A DNA stretch of 42,159 nucleotides, taken from Opitutales bacterium. Lineage in GTDB: Bacteria > Verrucomicrobiota > Verrucomicrobiia > Opitutales > T3Sed10-336. The notes beneath the pieces are model-generated. The model ran no database searches. It had not been told where the DNA came from and saw nothing but the letters and a program-made list of their open reading frames with translations. Numbering within the stretch: the stretch's first letter is position 1; each line of letters begins with the position of its first letter. The stretch lies in contig JAIUMY010000018.1 of the NCBI GenBank assembly GCA_022565335.1, positions 1 through 42,159 on the forward strand, written 5' to 3'. Both the position numbers and the translations under genes were made by a program. Below are positions 8,166 to 16,661 of the stretch, one piece after another.

Positions 8166-8939
8166 ATGGCCGGATTTCCGCGTTGCTATGTTTCTGACAC
8201 CGAAGCCCTACCCGTTGAAGGCGAATCGTTTAGCCTTCCGGAGGAAGAATCGCACCATCTGACCCGGGTCCTCCGTGTGAGGCCGGGGCAAAAAGTCACC
8301 CTATTTGATGGCTTGGGAAAGGAATGGGAAGCCACCCTGACCGAGCTCCCCCGGCACCGGCCTGCCCTAGCGGTGATTGAGTCCGAAACCCGCCACCCGG
8401 AGCCTCCCTATCATTTGCATCTGGCTCAAGCGATGCCCAAAGGGAAGTCGATGGATCAGCTGGTTCGCCGGGTCGTCGAATTGGGTTTGACCGATCTTAC
8501 CCCGCTAATAACCGAACGTTGCGAAGGTTTGCCCGGTAGCCCCACGGAATGGAAGAAAAGGAAGCAACGCTGGCACACGCAAGCCGTCGAAGCCGCCAAG
8601 CAAAGCGGCAACCCCTTTCTTCCAAACTTACACGAGCCGATCCTATTAAAGGAGTTTTTGCGGGAAAAACCAACGGGGGTAAAAGGCTACGCCGGTATGC
8701 TGGAGGTGCCCGGGCAACCTATTGGTAAGCTTTTCCCAATTACCGATAAACGGATGGAGGCCCCGAATATTCTATGGATTATTGGACCAGAGGGAGATTT
8801 TTCTCCTTCAGAATACGAGGATCTTCTTGCCGCCGGCATCATTCCAGTAGATTTTGGTCCTTTGGTAATGCGGTGTGAAACCGCCGCTCTTTTCGCCCTG
8901 GCCAACACCGTCAGCCATCTCCCTTTTCCTCCTAAATAG
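8166..8939 (+). CDS. rsmE: 16S rRNA m3U1498 methyltransferase
   Basis: SAM-dependent SPOUT-family enzyme that methylates N3 of U1498 in 16S rRNA. The N-terminal PUA-like domain contains EESHHLTRVLRVRPGQKVTLFDGLG. The C-terminal trefoil-knot domain has LAQAMPKGKSMDQLVRRVVELGL, IIGPEGDFSPSEYE and the final knot FGPLVMRCETAALFAL. The ATG at 8166 (MAGFPRCYV) is chosen: a longer reading from TTG 8130 would begin inside the terminator of the upstream RNA. At 257 residues it is the normal family length. The next gene starts 5 bp after the stop. Confidence 0.92.
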   Translation: MAGFPRCYVSDTEALPVEGESFSLPEEESHHLTRVLRVRPGQKVTLFDGLGKEWEATLTELPRHRPALAVIESETRHPEPPYHLHLAQAMPKGKSMDQLVRRVVELGLTDLTPLITERCEGLPGSPTEWKKRKQRWHTQAVEAAKQSGNPFLPNLHEPILLKEFLREKPTGVKGYAGMLEVPGQPIGKLFPITDKRMEAPNILWIIGPEGDFSPSEYEDLLAAGIIPVDFGPLVMRCETAALFALANTVSHLPFPPK

Positions 8940-8944
8940 TAATT

Positions 8945-9535
8945 ATGGAATTTGTTTTTCCCCTCATCATGGGCATCGGTTTAGCGGCCGCCACCGGCTT
9001 CCGCATTTTCATTCCCTTTTTGGTTCTTTGTCTGGCGGCCCGGGGCGAATATATCAGTCTGCCCGAGAATTTTGATTGGCTCATGACCGATACCGCTCTG
9101 ATGACCCTGATTGCGGCGACCTCTTTGGAAGTGCTTTCCTTTTATGTCCCGTGGTTGGATAACGCTTTGGACACCATTGCCAGCCCGGTATCGCTGGTTG
9201 CCGGAACGGTTGCCGTAATGGCCACCGGAGGGGTTCAGGAAATGGACCCGGTACTCGGTTGGGTCATCGCCATTGTAGGCGGTGGCGGCAGTGCGGCAAT
9301 GACTCAGGGGCTGAGTGTCCTAACCCGTGGCGGCAGCTTACTGGCCTCTGGTGGGGCGGCGAACCCGCTGGTCTCAACGGCTGAAAATACGGGTTCCACC
9401 GGTTTCTCATTGGCGGCCATTTTTGCCCCCTTGTTGATCATTCCCCTTTTGCTGTTATTACTGATCGTTTTATGGAAATTATTACGGAGCCGCAAAAAAA
9501 CATCGCCAAACGGCGAAGCACCCGCTGAAACTTAG
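8945..9535 (+). CDS. DUF4126 family integral membrane protein
   Basis: A 196-residue protein with about five hydrophobic segments (roughly residues 1-28, 45-65, 76-95, 102-120 and 155-183) and a short basic tail RSRKK. The pattern GIGLAAATGFRIFIPFLVLCLAA at the N-terminus and LDNALDTIASPVSLVAGTVAV in the middle are recognised as DUF4126. No biochemical role is established for the family. It lies 5 bp after rsmE and 23 bp before the PIN-PhoH gene, likely co-transcribed. Confidence 0.8.
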   Translation: MEFVFPLIMGIGLAAATGFRIFIPFLVLCLAARGEYISLPENFDWLMTDTALMTLIAATSLEVLSFYVPWLDNALDTIASPVSLVAGTVAVMATGGVQEMDPVLGWVIAIVGGGGSAAMTQGLSVLTRGGSLLASGGAANPLVSTAENTGSTGFSLAAIFAPLLIIPLLLLLLIVLWKLLRSRKKTSPNGEAPAET

Positions 9536-9558
9536 AACCGACTTTACATCACCACGGA

Positions 9559-11019
9559 ATGCAATCTCCCAAAACCTACCTTCTCGATACCAACGTTCTT
9601 CTTCATGATCCGCAAGCCATCTTCAAATTCCAAGAGCACAATGTAGTACTTCCCTTTGAAGTTCTGCAAGAGCTGGACCGCTTCAAAAGCGACCAGAGTG
9701 AAAAAGGCCGGAATGCCCGGCACCTACACCGGGTCCTGCGCGATCTTTTCCCCTCCAGCCAAGAGTCGATGGACAAGGGGGTTACCCTCGAATCCGGAGG
9801 TCGGCTTTATGTGCTCGCCAACCGCTATCTGATGGAAGGCGAAGGAAGTAGCCCGGGCATGAAAATGCTACGCTCTCTATCCAGGGATCTCGATAAAATC
9901 GATAATCGAATTTTGGCCTGCCTGGTCTATCTGGGAGAAAATTGGAAATCCCCCGTAACCCTGGTCACCAAGGATATAAATTTATATCTGAAAGCCAAGG
10001 CTATCGGGCTTCCGGCGGAGGACTTCCTCAACGACAAAGTTCGGGAGGAAGAGTTAAACGAGAAGGAATTCCACCCCACCCTGCAGCTCAGCCAAACCCT
10101 TTTTCAAAGGTTCGGTTCAGAAGGAACGGTGGAAATCGAGCCCGATCAACTTCCTGTGCATACCGGTTGCAATGACTACGTCTCCGTTGAGGGAGAGCAC
10201 GATCAAATCTTGCCCGCCCGGTATGATGGCGAAGGTTCCCTGCACCGTTTGCAACTGCCCTCCCAGATTCAAATTCCGGGAGCGATCTCCATTCGCCCGC
10301 GCAATCTCCAGCAACAATTTTTGATGGACGCGCTGCTTGATCCGGAGATTTCTCTGGTCACCTGTTACGGAAAAGCGGGAACCGGCAAAACCATTGTTTC
10401 CACCGCCTGTGCGCTCTCTTTGGTCGCCCAGGACCTCTATGATGGTCTGAGCATCACCCGCCCGGTTATTTCTCTTGGGCAGGAGATTGGTTTTCTTCCC
10501 GGCGACCTTAACGAAAAAATGATGCCCTGGGTACAACCCTACCATGATGCGCTGAATGTTTTATTTCCCTTGCGCCAGGAAGGGACCTTCCGAGGTTCCC
10601 GAAAAAAGGCGGCCAAGCAAGCCCGAAAAAAGAGCGCTTCTAACGCGGGAAGCAAAAGCTCTTCCACCGGACAGCCAGTCAAGCCCTACCAACAGCTAAT
10701 GGACGCGGGGATTCTGGAAATCGAGGCTCTTTGCTACATAAGGGGCCGATCAATCCCGAGACGGTTCTTTATTCTCGACGAGGCCCAGCAGTTGACACCC
10801 CACGAAGTAAAAACGGTCATTAGCCGGATGAGCGAGGGGTCAAAATTGGTCCTTATCGGAGACCCCTCACAAATCGACAACCCCTATGTCGATTCCCAGT
10901 CCAACGGTTTGGTATACACCCGCAACCGGCTTCGACACCAAAGGATAACCGCCCATGTCAAACTGACCCAAGGCGAGCGCTCACCCCTCGCCGACCTAGC
11001 CGTAAGCCTTATGCGCTAA
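9559..11019 (+). CDS. PIN-PhoH fusion protein (PhoH2/YlaK-type ATPase)
   Basis: 486 residues with an N-terminal PIN nuclease domain (residues ~1-140; YLLDTNVLLHDPQAI, LQELDRFKSD and acidic IDNRILACL) fused to a C-terminal PhoH P-loop ATPase. The Walker A motif is CYGKAGTGKTIVS near residue 275, Walker B is FFILDEAQQLTPHEVK near 405, followed by LVLIGDPSQIDNPYVD. Characterised PhoH2 proteins couple RNA unwinding to sequence-specific RNA cleavage. A basic, Ser/Lys-rich insertion (residues ~348-372) separates the Walker motifs. It is the last gene of the rsmE run. Confidence 0.9.
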   Translation: MQSPKTYLLDTNVLLHDPQAIFKFQEHNVVLPFEVLQELDRFKSDQSEKGRNARHLHRVLRDLFPSSQESMDKGVTLESGGRLYVLANRYLMEGEGSSPGMKMLRSLSRDLDKIDNRILACLVYLGENWKSPVTLVTKDINLYLKAKAIGLPAEDFLNDKVREEELNEKEFHPTLQLSQTLFQRFGSEGTVEIEPDQLPVHTGCNDYVSVEGEHDQILPARYDGEGSLHRLQLPSQIQIPGAISIRPRNLQQQFLMDALLDPEISLVTCYGKAGTGKTIVSTACALSLVAQDLYDGLSITRPVISLGQEIGFLPGDLNEKMMPWVQPYHDALNVLFPLRQEGTFRGSRKKAAKQARKKSASNAGSKSSSTGQPVKPYQQLMDAGILEIEALCYIRGRSIPRRFFILDEAQQLTPHEVKTVISRMSEGSKLVLIGDPSQIDNPYVDSQSNGLVYTRNRLRHQRITAHVKLTQGERSPLADLAVSLMR

Positions 11020-11053
11020 AAACGCCCCACCCCGCTTAGTAAAGCCAACCACG

Positions 11054-11158
11054 CGTCAATTTTTAAATTCAAGAAACCTAAATTAGGGCGTCAATATTTA
11101 ATCTCAAGGAACCTAGATTTTCCCGTCAATATTTAATTTTCGGGGGCTTGGATTTTGA
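11054..11158. repeat. Three tandem 35-bp direct repeats
   Basis: Units start at 11054, 11089 and 11124, each beginning CGTCAAT(A/T)TTTAA and followed by an imperfect AAGRAACCTAGATT-like stretch; the third is the most diverged. The period is exactly 35 bp with no spacers. The array is A/T-rich compared with its flanks and the third unit runs into the first codons of the MFS gene. Confidence 0.8.
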
Positions 11159-12386
11159 TTTGGGGTTGTCATGCGGGGTGGGGGTTTTCACGGATGTGCT
11201 GATCGAGAATTTCAACTTGACGCGTCAGCAGGTGAGCCTGGCGTATCTGATAGGCACCTTGGCGAGCGGGTTGGCCCTACCCCATGCGGGGCGAATGCTG
11301 GATCGCTGGGGGATGCGCAAGGGCGCGTTTTTGGCGGCGTTCTTTCTAGGCCTGTCACTTTTGTATTTCAGCCAAGCCGATCATCTGACGCGGGTTTTAG
11401 GGGGAATGCTGAGAGCGGAAACGGCGGCGGCGTTCGGGATTGTATTATTGGGTTTCTTTTTCATTCGGTACTGGGGTCAGGGGGTACTTACCTTAGCCTC
11501 ACGAAACATGGCGGGAAAGTGGTTCAACCGCTACCGGGGCATTGCCATCGGGTTCAGCTCGGTGACGGTTAGTATTACCTTTTCCGCCTCTCCCAGTCTC
11601 CTGAACCTTCTGGTGGAGACTCTGGGCTGGAGAGGAGCGTGGATGGTTCTGGGATTGGGGATCGGCTTGGGGGTGGCGTCGTTTATTTGGTTCTTTTTCC
11701 GCGACAACCCCGAGGAGTGTGACTTGCAAATGGATGGCCGCGATCCCATTCCAGCCGAACAAGAGACCAACGAGGATCTGATCATATACCGCGATTACCA
11801 GCGCTCGGAGGCCTTACGAACCTATGCATTCTGGATTTTTACAGTAGGCTTTGCCTGGCATGCGTTGTTATTCACCGCATATGCCTTCCATGTCGTCGAT
11901 ATAGGCCGATTTGCGGGTATCGAACGCCAGGAAATGTTTCTTCTTTTCTTTTATGCGGCCTTTATTTCGGTGATTACCAACTTGGGAGCGGGCTGGTTAA
12001 GCACTTACATCCGCTTGCGAAATCTTCTGATCTTGCAAAACCTTTCTCTGGGGGCTTTTGCGCTGGCCTTTGCCTACCTAGAGTCCCTGTTACTGTTAAA
12101 AGTGATTGTGGTTATTGCCATTGGTATTGGAGGGGGACTGTGGGGGAATTTGAATTCGATCGTCTATCCCCGGTTTTTTGGCCGACAGCATGTTGGAGCC
12201 ATCTCGGGGTTCGCCATGAGTGCCATTGTGGTGGCCAGTGCCTTGGGCCCGTATCTTTTCAGCTTGTACGAGGGCCGATGGGGCAATTATGAGGGGATTT
12301 TTCTGCTCTGTGGGGTAGTTTCCCTACTTTTGGCCGTAGGGTCTTTTTGGGGGCTCAACCCCCAACGCAAAGAGAAACCCCAATAA
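11148..12386 (+). CDS. MFS transporter, probably shortened at the N-terminus
   Basis: A 412-residue major facilitator with about eleven to twelve hydrophobic segments. The loop after TM2 has the family motif GRMLDRWGMRKG, and the segment SRNMAGKWFNRYRGIAIG resembles monocarboxylate/OFA-type MFS proteins. Substrate unknown. Only TTG at 11148 or later non-ATG codons can start it; the in-frame stop upstream is at 11079 and no ATG lies between. TM1 appears to begin at CGVGVFTDVLIENFN, so perhaps 15-25 residues usual in such proteins are missing. The 35-bp repeats sit exactly at this junction. It may be a functional TTG-started gene or a decaying one. Confidence 0.75.
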   Translation: MDFDLGLSCGVGVFTDVLIENFNLTRQQVSLAYLIGTLASGLALPHAGRMLDRWGMRKGAFLAAFFLGLSLLYFSQADHLTRVLGGMLRAETAAAFGIVLLGFFFIRYWGQGVLTLASRNMAGKWFNRYRGIAIGFSSVTVSITFSASPSLLNLLVETLGWRGAWMVLGLGIGLGVASFIWFFFRDNPEECDLQMDGRDPIPAEQETNEDLIIYRDYQRSEALRTYAFWIFTVGFAWHALLFTAYAFHVVDIGRFAGIERQEMFLLFFYAAFISVITNLGAGWLSTYIRLRNLLILQNLSLGAFALAFAYLESLLLLKVIVVIAIGIGGGLWGNLNSIVYPRFFGRQHVGAISGFAMSAIVVASALGPYLFSLYEGRWGNYEGIFLLCGVVSLLLAVGSFWGLNPQRKEKPQ

Positions 12387-12387
12387 A

Positions 12388-12417
12388 AAGCCCGGCTTTC
12401 CTTAGAAAACCGGGCTT
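12388..12417 (-). terminator. Intrinsic terminator, between MFS and FKBP genes
   Basis: Arms AAGCCCGG and CCGGGCTT, extended inward by TTTC/GAAA, form a stable hairpin. Read on the minus strand it is followed by CTTTTTATT, so it best serves the FKBP gene, which stops at 12440. It may also block plus-strand read-through from the MFS gene. Confidence 0.75.
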
Positions 12418-12439
12418 CCGAATAAGAACTCGCTAGGAA

Positions 12440-12868
12440 TCAGCTGATTTCTTCCAACTTAATTTCGAAAGTCAAGTCGCGTCCGGCCAAGGGGTGGTTG
12501 GCATCGAGGGTGACCTCGGTTTCGCCAACCTCGGTAATCTGCACAGGGACTTGCTGACCTTGCTGGGTGGTCATTTGGAGTTGTTGACCAACTTGAGGTT
12601 CGGAACCTTCGGGCATTTTATCCCGTGGAGCTTTAATAAGAAGGTCGTCGCGTTTTTCCCCATAAGCTTCCGCGCAGGGGATGGTTTCGGTTTTGCTGTC
12701 GCCCACTTTCATTCCGACAACGGCTTTTTCGAAGCCCGGAATGACGGTGTTGGAGCCCACCTTGAATTCCAATGGTCCACGACCTTCAGACTGGTCGAAA
12801 ACGGTGCCATCGGCGAGGGTTCCCTTGTAGTTGATTTTGACGGTATCCCCGTCTTTTACTTCCTGCAT
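12440..12868 (-). CDS. FKBP-type peptidyl-prolyl isomerase, SlyD-like
   Basis: Cytoplasmic prolyl isomerase/chaperone of 142 residues. It begins VKDGDTVKINYKGTLADGTVFDQSEGRGPLEFKVG and continues VIPGFEKAVVGMKVGDSKTETIPCAEAYGEK, the FKBP core, interrupted by the insert-in-flap domain (about residues 75-125, QVGQQLQMTTQQGQQVPVQI). It ends DANHPLAGRDLTFEIKLEEI, typical of SlyD. The His/Cys-rich metal-binding tail of E. coli SlyD is absent. A terminator follows 23 bp downstream. Confidence 0.92.
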   Translation of the reverse strand: MQEVKDGDTVKINYKGTLADGTVFDQSEGRGPLEFKVGSNTVIPGFEKAVVGMKVGDSKTETIPCAEAYGEKRDDLLIKAPRDKMPEGSEPQVGQQLQMTTQQGQQVPVQITEVGETEVTLDANHPLAGRDLTFEIKLEEIS

Positions 12869-13018
12869 AATGCTTTTTATGGTTTTTCGTTAGCGATTGT
12901 GGATTGGAAAAATCCAAGCCATTCGTACCCTTACCCCAAAGGCAGATCGGAAAAAATGCAAAGAGAAACCGAGGATTTTTACAATTTCCCGGGGTGAATG
13001 GAAGTTAGGGGGGGATTC

Positions 13019-13885
13019 TCAGGCGATTTTGAAGACCCGACGAATGATAACGACGAAGGGAATCACGATAATTAAGTAGGCAATCAACCAAGGCGGGAAA
13101 AAGAACTGGCGCAAGCCCGGAACCCCTTCAAAGTCGGAGACAATCCATCCTGCAAAAGGCCGATATTCGTCCAGGTGGGTTTGCGTGGCGGGAGGAAGGT
13201 TTCCTTCGGTCTGGTGTTCAGGATGGGGTCGCAGAGGCATGCGATAGGTTCGCCCACCAACGGTAAAGGGGTGGGTATAAAGATCGTCTCGATGCCGAAT
13301 GCGCAAATCATAGGGACTGTGTTCCTCGGAAACCTGAATCACCCAATGCCCCAAGCCATGGGGCGGATAAATCGGATGGTCGCTAACCGGTATGACCTCG
13401 GTGATCCATCCTTCTTCTTTCGACTCGATACCGTTCTCGGGGAAAAGAGTGACTAAATCCCCGGCGGTGGTAATCGGTAAATAAATGGAATATTCGACCA
13501 CCTGCCCGTCTTCCGCGGGAAAATAATCCAGCCGATTAAAGGCCCAAGTGGCTAAAAGCGCGATCGGAATAATTGCCCAAAGGAGAGGTTTTTTCTCAGC
13601 TTTCAGGGCTTTGATCGCCGCCATGCCATTAAGGGTTCTAAAGCGTTTGACTTCCTCTTTGTTTTTTTCTTTTTTCGCCGCCTTCATTTTTTCCTTGAGA
13701 CGTTTTTTGTCTTTTTTGAGGGCATGAAGGTAATTTTGATCGGTCACCCAGAGACGAACCACGGCCAGAATGGCAGAGGAGCCTATGGAGACGACAAAGA
13801 GCGCCAAGTCCCTGGGCAAAAAGAGGGTCCAATAAAGAAATGGATCGGCGATCCGGACAACAATATCGTTAATTGTTTCAAGCAT
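13019..13885 (-). CDS. EMC3/TMCO1 (DUF106)-like membrane protein with extracytoplasmic insertion
   Basis: 288 residues starting MLETINDIVVRIADPF; the ATG at 13885 overlaps the upstream stop by 8 bp, so translation is coupled. TM1 (about 22-43) is followed by a very basic coiled coil (ALKKDKKRLKEKMKAAKKEK... to EEVKRF) and then MAAIKALKAEKKPLLWAIIPIALLATWAF as TM2. This order, with a Lys-rich cytoplasmic helix running into KP-LL, matches the DUF106/EMC3 branch of the Oxa1/YidC insertase superfamily. A ~130-residue beta-rich domain, predicted outside, separates TM2 from TM3 (FFPPWLIAYLIIVIPFVVIIRRV). Insertase activity is only inferred, from resemblance. Confidence 0.65.
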   Translation of the reverse strand: MLETINDIVVRIADPFLYWTLFLPRDLALFVVSIGSSAILAVVRLWVTDQNYLHALKKDKKRLKEKMKAAKKEKNKEEVKRFRTLNGMAAIKALKAEKKPLLWAIIPIALLATWAFNRLDYFPAEDGQVVEYSIYLPITTAGDLVTLFPENGIESKEEGWITEVIPVSDHPIYPPHGLGHWVIQVSEEHSPYDLRIRHRDDLYTHPFTVGGRTYRMPLRPHPEHQTEGNLPPATQTHLDEYRPFAGWIVSDFEGVPGLRQFFFPPWLIAYLIIVIPFVVIIRRVFKIA

Positions 13886-16652
13886 GATTTTCGCCCTCCT
13901 GCTGAATGCGGTTAACGGTTCCCCGATTACCATCGACCCGAATCTCGTCTCCGTCCTGCAAGAGATTCGTCGCATTGGGTAAGACCACGGCGGGGATACC
14001 AAAATCGCGGGCCACGATGGCACCATGGGAAAGAACCCCGCCCTTTTCGACGATTAGGGCCTTAGCTCCGATAAACAGGGGCGTCCACCCCGGATCGGTA
14101 GACGGACAAACGAGAACATAGTCCTCTCCCAAATCGCCCGCCTCCCTCGGGTTATATACAATTCTGGCCTTTCCTCGCGCCACCCCTCCGGAAACGCTGT
14201 CGCCCGACCAGTCATCTCCGCCGGCCAGAATCTCCGGCTCCCCGAGTTGGTCGAGTTTACGGGAGTCAATGAGATCGGATAATTCCAGTCTTTGAAAGGA
14301 CTGCCACCGGATTTTCCGGTCCTCAATTCGTTGGACCAAGGCTTCGCGACGTCCCGGAGACCAGGTTTCGATTTCTTCCAACTTGAGAAAAAAGATGTCA
14401 TTCCCAAAACCCAAGCGTTCTCCCAACTCAAGAATGCAGGTACGAATGAGCTCGTAGCCCATCATCAGGTAATGCTTTCCTTTTTCGCGATAAGCGAGTA
14501 AGGCACGGGTTTCGGCCAGTTGTTCCTCAATATCCGGCAAGAGAAAGCTGGAACCCGCCGCAGCCAGGCGTTTGGGCAAATCAGCCCGGGCCTGCAGACT
14601 CTTCCGATGATTTTCCTCGTGAATATCTTTCATGGTCTTTCCGGGGTTCTCGCGAATGCGTTGCATCACGGTTTCCAGATAGGAAGGGTCTTCCCGCCAG
14701 CGAGGTTCTTGAAGTTCCATTTCGCCGGAAGAGCGATGACCATAGTTTTGGAGAAAATCCTCAAGTTTAGCCGTACCCTGCGCCACCTCATACAACAGAG
14801 AATCCTGTTCCCAAGTGGTATCCCCGTCCAATCCCATGGTCAGAGTAGCTCCCAGAGCAGGTCCTTCTTTGCCCAGGGCCTTGTGCAGGAGATCCTGCAG
14901 GCGACTGAACGAAACTCCGGCAAAATAAGGTGGCTTCAAAGATTCCTTGCCAAAATCGTCCAGGACCCGCGCGATCCGTTCCTTCAGTTCGCGAATCAAA
15001 TCAATCTCCGACAGGGAGGAAAGGTTCTGAGCTTTTTTCTCCTTCACGTAGTCCAGGTAAGGAGGAACAACTTCGTTTTCAAAATGATCCTTGGCGGTTT
15101 TCCGCAATTTTTTGATTTTCCGGGATGATTTGATCATCGCCTTGATTGCGGTAGGGAGCCGGAATAAAAGCGTTTCGTCCGCCTTGTCGGCAAAGAACTT
15201 ACTGGGCGCGCGATCCATCGCGCTTTTATCTTTGCGCAACTCCTCCAAATCGAATCCCATGGGAATTCCACCCCAAAAGAGTTGGGATAGGCGATCCGGA
15301 TCGGCATAAATCCGGCCGGCAATCAATTCCAGAAAACCCTCTTTTTGCACTTGCTCAGAAACCGCATAGCCAAAGTCCTGATACATCAGGCCAAAGCCCC
15401 CGGCGCCACTCATAAAGTTTCGCACAATGTCCCACGTCAGAGGGGTGGGATGGCGGAGGGTTTCCCCGAGATTGTGAATCACCCAGACCTTTTCCTTTCC
15501 GCCGGCCAGTTTTTTCAGCCGCTCGATTTCCGCCTGGCGTCCTTTTTCGGCATCACGTATGACCTCCAAACCCCGGATTGCCCGTGATTGCAGGAGCGAG
15601 AACGTGCCATCGGCATAGCCCCACTCAATATCCACGGCATGGCCGAAATACTCTTCGACCTTCATCGCCAATGCGGCAATTTCCTGAACTTGAGAATCAT
15701 CGAGGGTTAGGGCTGAAGTATCGACGACTTTCGCCTCGCCATCACCCAAAGCGGCTACGGCACTGGTTTTCTTCCCGGCAAAAGTCTGGTAGTCATGATG
15801 GTCGTCACGTTTAACCAGAAACCGATCGGGCGTGACTTCCCCCGAGACCACGGCTTCGCCCAAACCATAGGAGCTTTCCACCACCATGCGGCCCGAATCG
15901 ACATCGTTCGGATCGATGGTGAAAACGATTCCCGACACCTCCGAAGGGAACATGGCCTGAACATTGACCGCGGTTCCAACCAAGCCTTCCACCTTGTTCC
16001 GTTTCCGGTAGGCAATGGCTCGCTCACTGTTCCAGGAGCGGTACACGGCATTGATACAGGCCGTCAGACATTCCCATGGATCAGTCGGAAAGGCTTCGCC
16101 AGTAAGTTCCTGAAATTTTCCCATCGCCGCCTCGGCTTTTTCGCGCGAAGCCCCTTCCAGATCGGTTGAACCCTCTGGGAACTGTTCCTCGGTGAGGCCA
16201 TGAACAGTTTTGGAGAAACTTAAGAGAAATTGTAGAAAGACGTGCCAAAAAGCCGGCCCATCCTGTCCCATTTCTCCGGCCAAATCAGGATGAATTCCAC
16301 AATTCAAAAGGGTATCCATCATCCCCGGCATGGAAACCGCCGCTCCGGAGCGCACCGAAACAAACAAAGGTTTGGCTCCCCGGCCGAACTTGCGCCCCGT
16401 GCTTTCTTCAAGTTTTTTGAGATTCTCTCGGACCTCGTCTTCCAAGCTCTCGGGCCAAGTTTCGCCGCCCTCGTAGAAGGCACGGCAACTGGCGGTGGTT
16501 AAGGTAAATCCCGGAGGCACCGGCAACCCCGCTTTGGTCATGGCCGAAAGGCTGTCTCCTTTACCGCCGAGCAAGTCGCGGGAATTCTCGCCGGAGGGCA
16601 GGGAATCCCCGAAAAAGAAGGCAAAGGGAGGTTTGTTTGTTTGCAAAGCCAT
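13878..16652 (-). CDS. PEP synthase / rifampicin-phosphotransferase-like dikinase
   Basis: 924 residues. The N-terminal ATP-grasp domain (about 1-340) shows GGKGDSLSAMTKAGLPVPPGF, SVRSGAAVSMPGMMDTLLN (PPDK-like), VSGIVFTIDP, GLGEAVVSGEVTPDRF and DIEWGYADGTFSLLQSRAI. A long central helical region (about 400-780) has no recognised motif. The C-terminal swivelling phosphohistidine domain ends with GGVLSHGAIVARDFGIPAVV, the catalytic His being near residue 876. The TIM-barrel PEP/pyruvate domain of true PEP synthase and PPDK is missing. The layout (ATP-grasp, central domain, His domain) equals that of rifampicin phosphotransferase and related orphan dikinases; the acceptor substrate is unknown. 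It lies between a propeller protein and the EMC3-like gene. Confidence 0.85.
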   Translation of the reverse strand: MALQTNKPPFAFFFGDSLPSGENSRDLLGGKGDSLSAMTKAGLPVPPGFTLTTASCRAFYEGGETWPESLEDEVRENLKKLEESTGRKFGRGAKPLFVSVRSGAAVSMPGMMDTLLNCGIHPDLAGEMGQDGPAFWHVFLQFLLSFSKTVHGLTEEQFPEGSTDLEGASREKAEAAMGKFQELTGEAFPTDPWECLTACINAVYRSWNSERAIAYRKRNKVEGLVGTAVNVQAMFPSEVSGIVFTIDPNDVDSGRMVVESSYGLGEAVVSGEVTPDRFLVKRDDHHDYQTFAGKKTSAVAALGDGEAKVVDTSALTLDDSQVQEIAALAMKVEEYFGHAVDIEWGYADGTFSLLQSRAIRGLEVIRDAEKGRQAEIERLKKLAGGKEKVWVIHNLGETLRHPTPLTWDIVRNFMSGAGGFGLMYQDFGYAVSEQVQKEGFLELIAGRIYADPDRLSQLFWGGIPMGFDLEELRKDKSAMDRAPSKFFADKADETLLFRLPTAIKAMIKSSRKIKKLRKTAKDHFENEVVPPYLDYVKEKKAQNLSSLSEIDLIRELKERIARVLDDFGKESLKPPYFAGVSFSRLQDLLHKALGKEGPALGATLTMGLDGDTTWEQDSLLYEVAQGTAKLEDFLQNYGHRSSGEMELQEPRWREDPSYLETVMQRIRENPGKTMKDIHEENHRKSLQARADLPKRLAAAGSSFLLPDIEEQLAETRALLAYREKGKHYLMMGYELIRTCILELGERLGFGNDIFFLKLEEIETWSPGRREALVQRIEDRKIRWQSFQRLELSDLIDSRKLDQLGEPEILAGGDDWSGDSVSGGVARGKARIVYNPREAGDLGEDYVLVCPSTDPGWTPLFIGAKALIVEKGGVLSHGAIVARDFGIPAVVLPNATNLLQDGDEIRVDGNRGTVNRIQQEGENHA

Positions 16653-16661
16653 AATTCTGAT

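Noticed and set aside
11054..11158. CRISPR-like array
   Set aside because: The three 35-bp units are contiguous with no spacers and there are no cas genes, so this is a tandem repeat.
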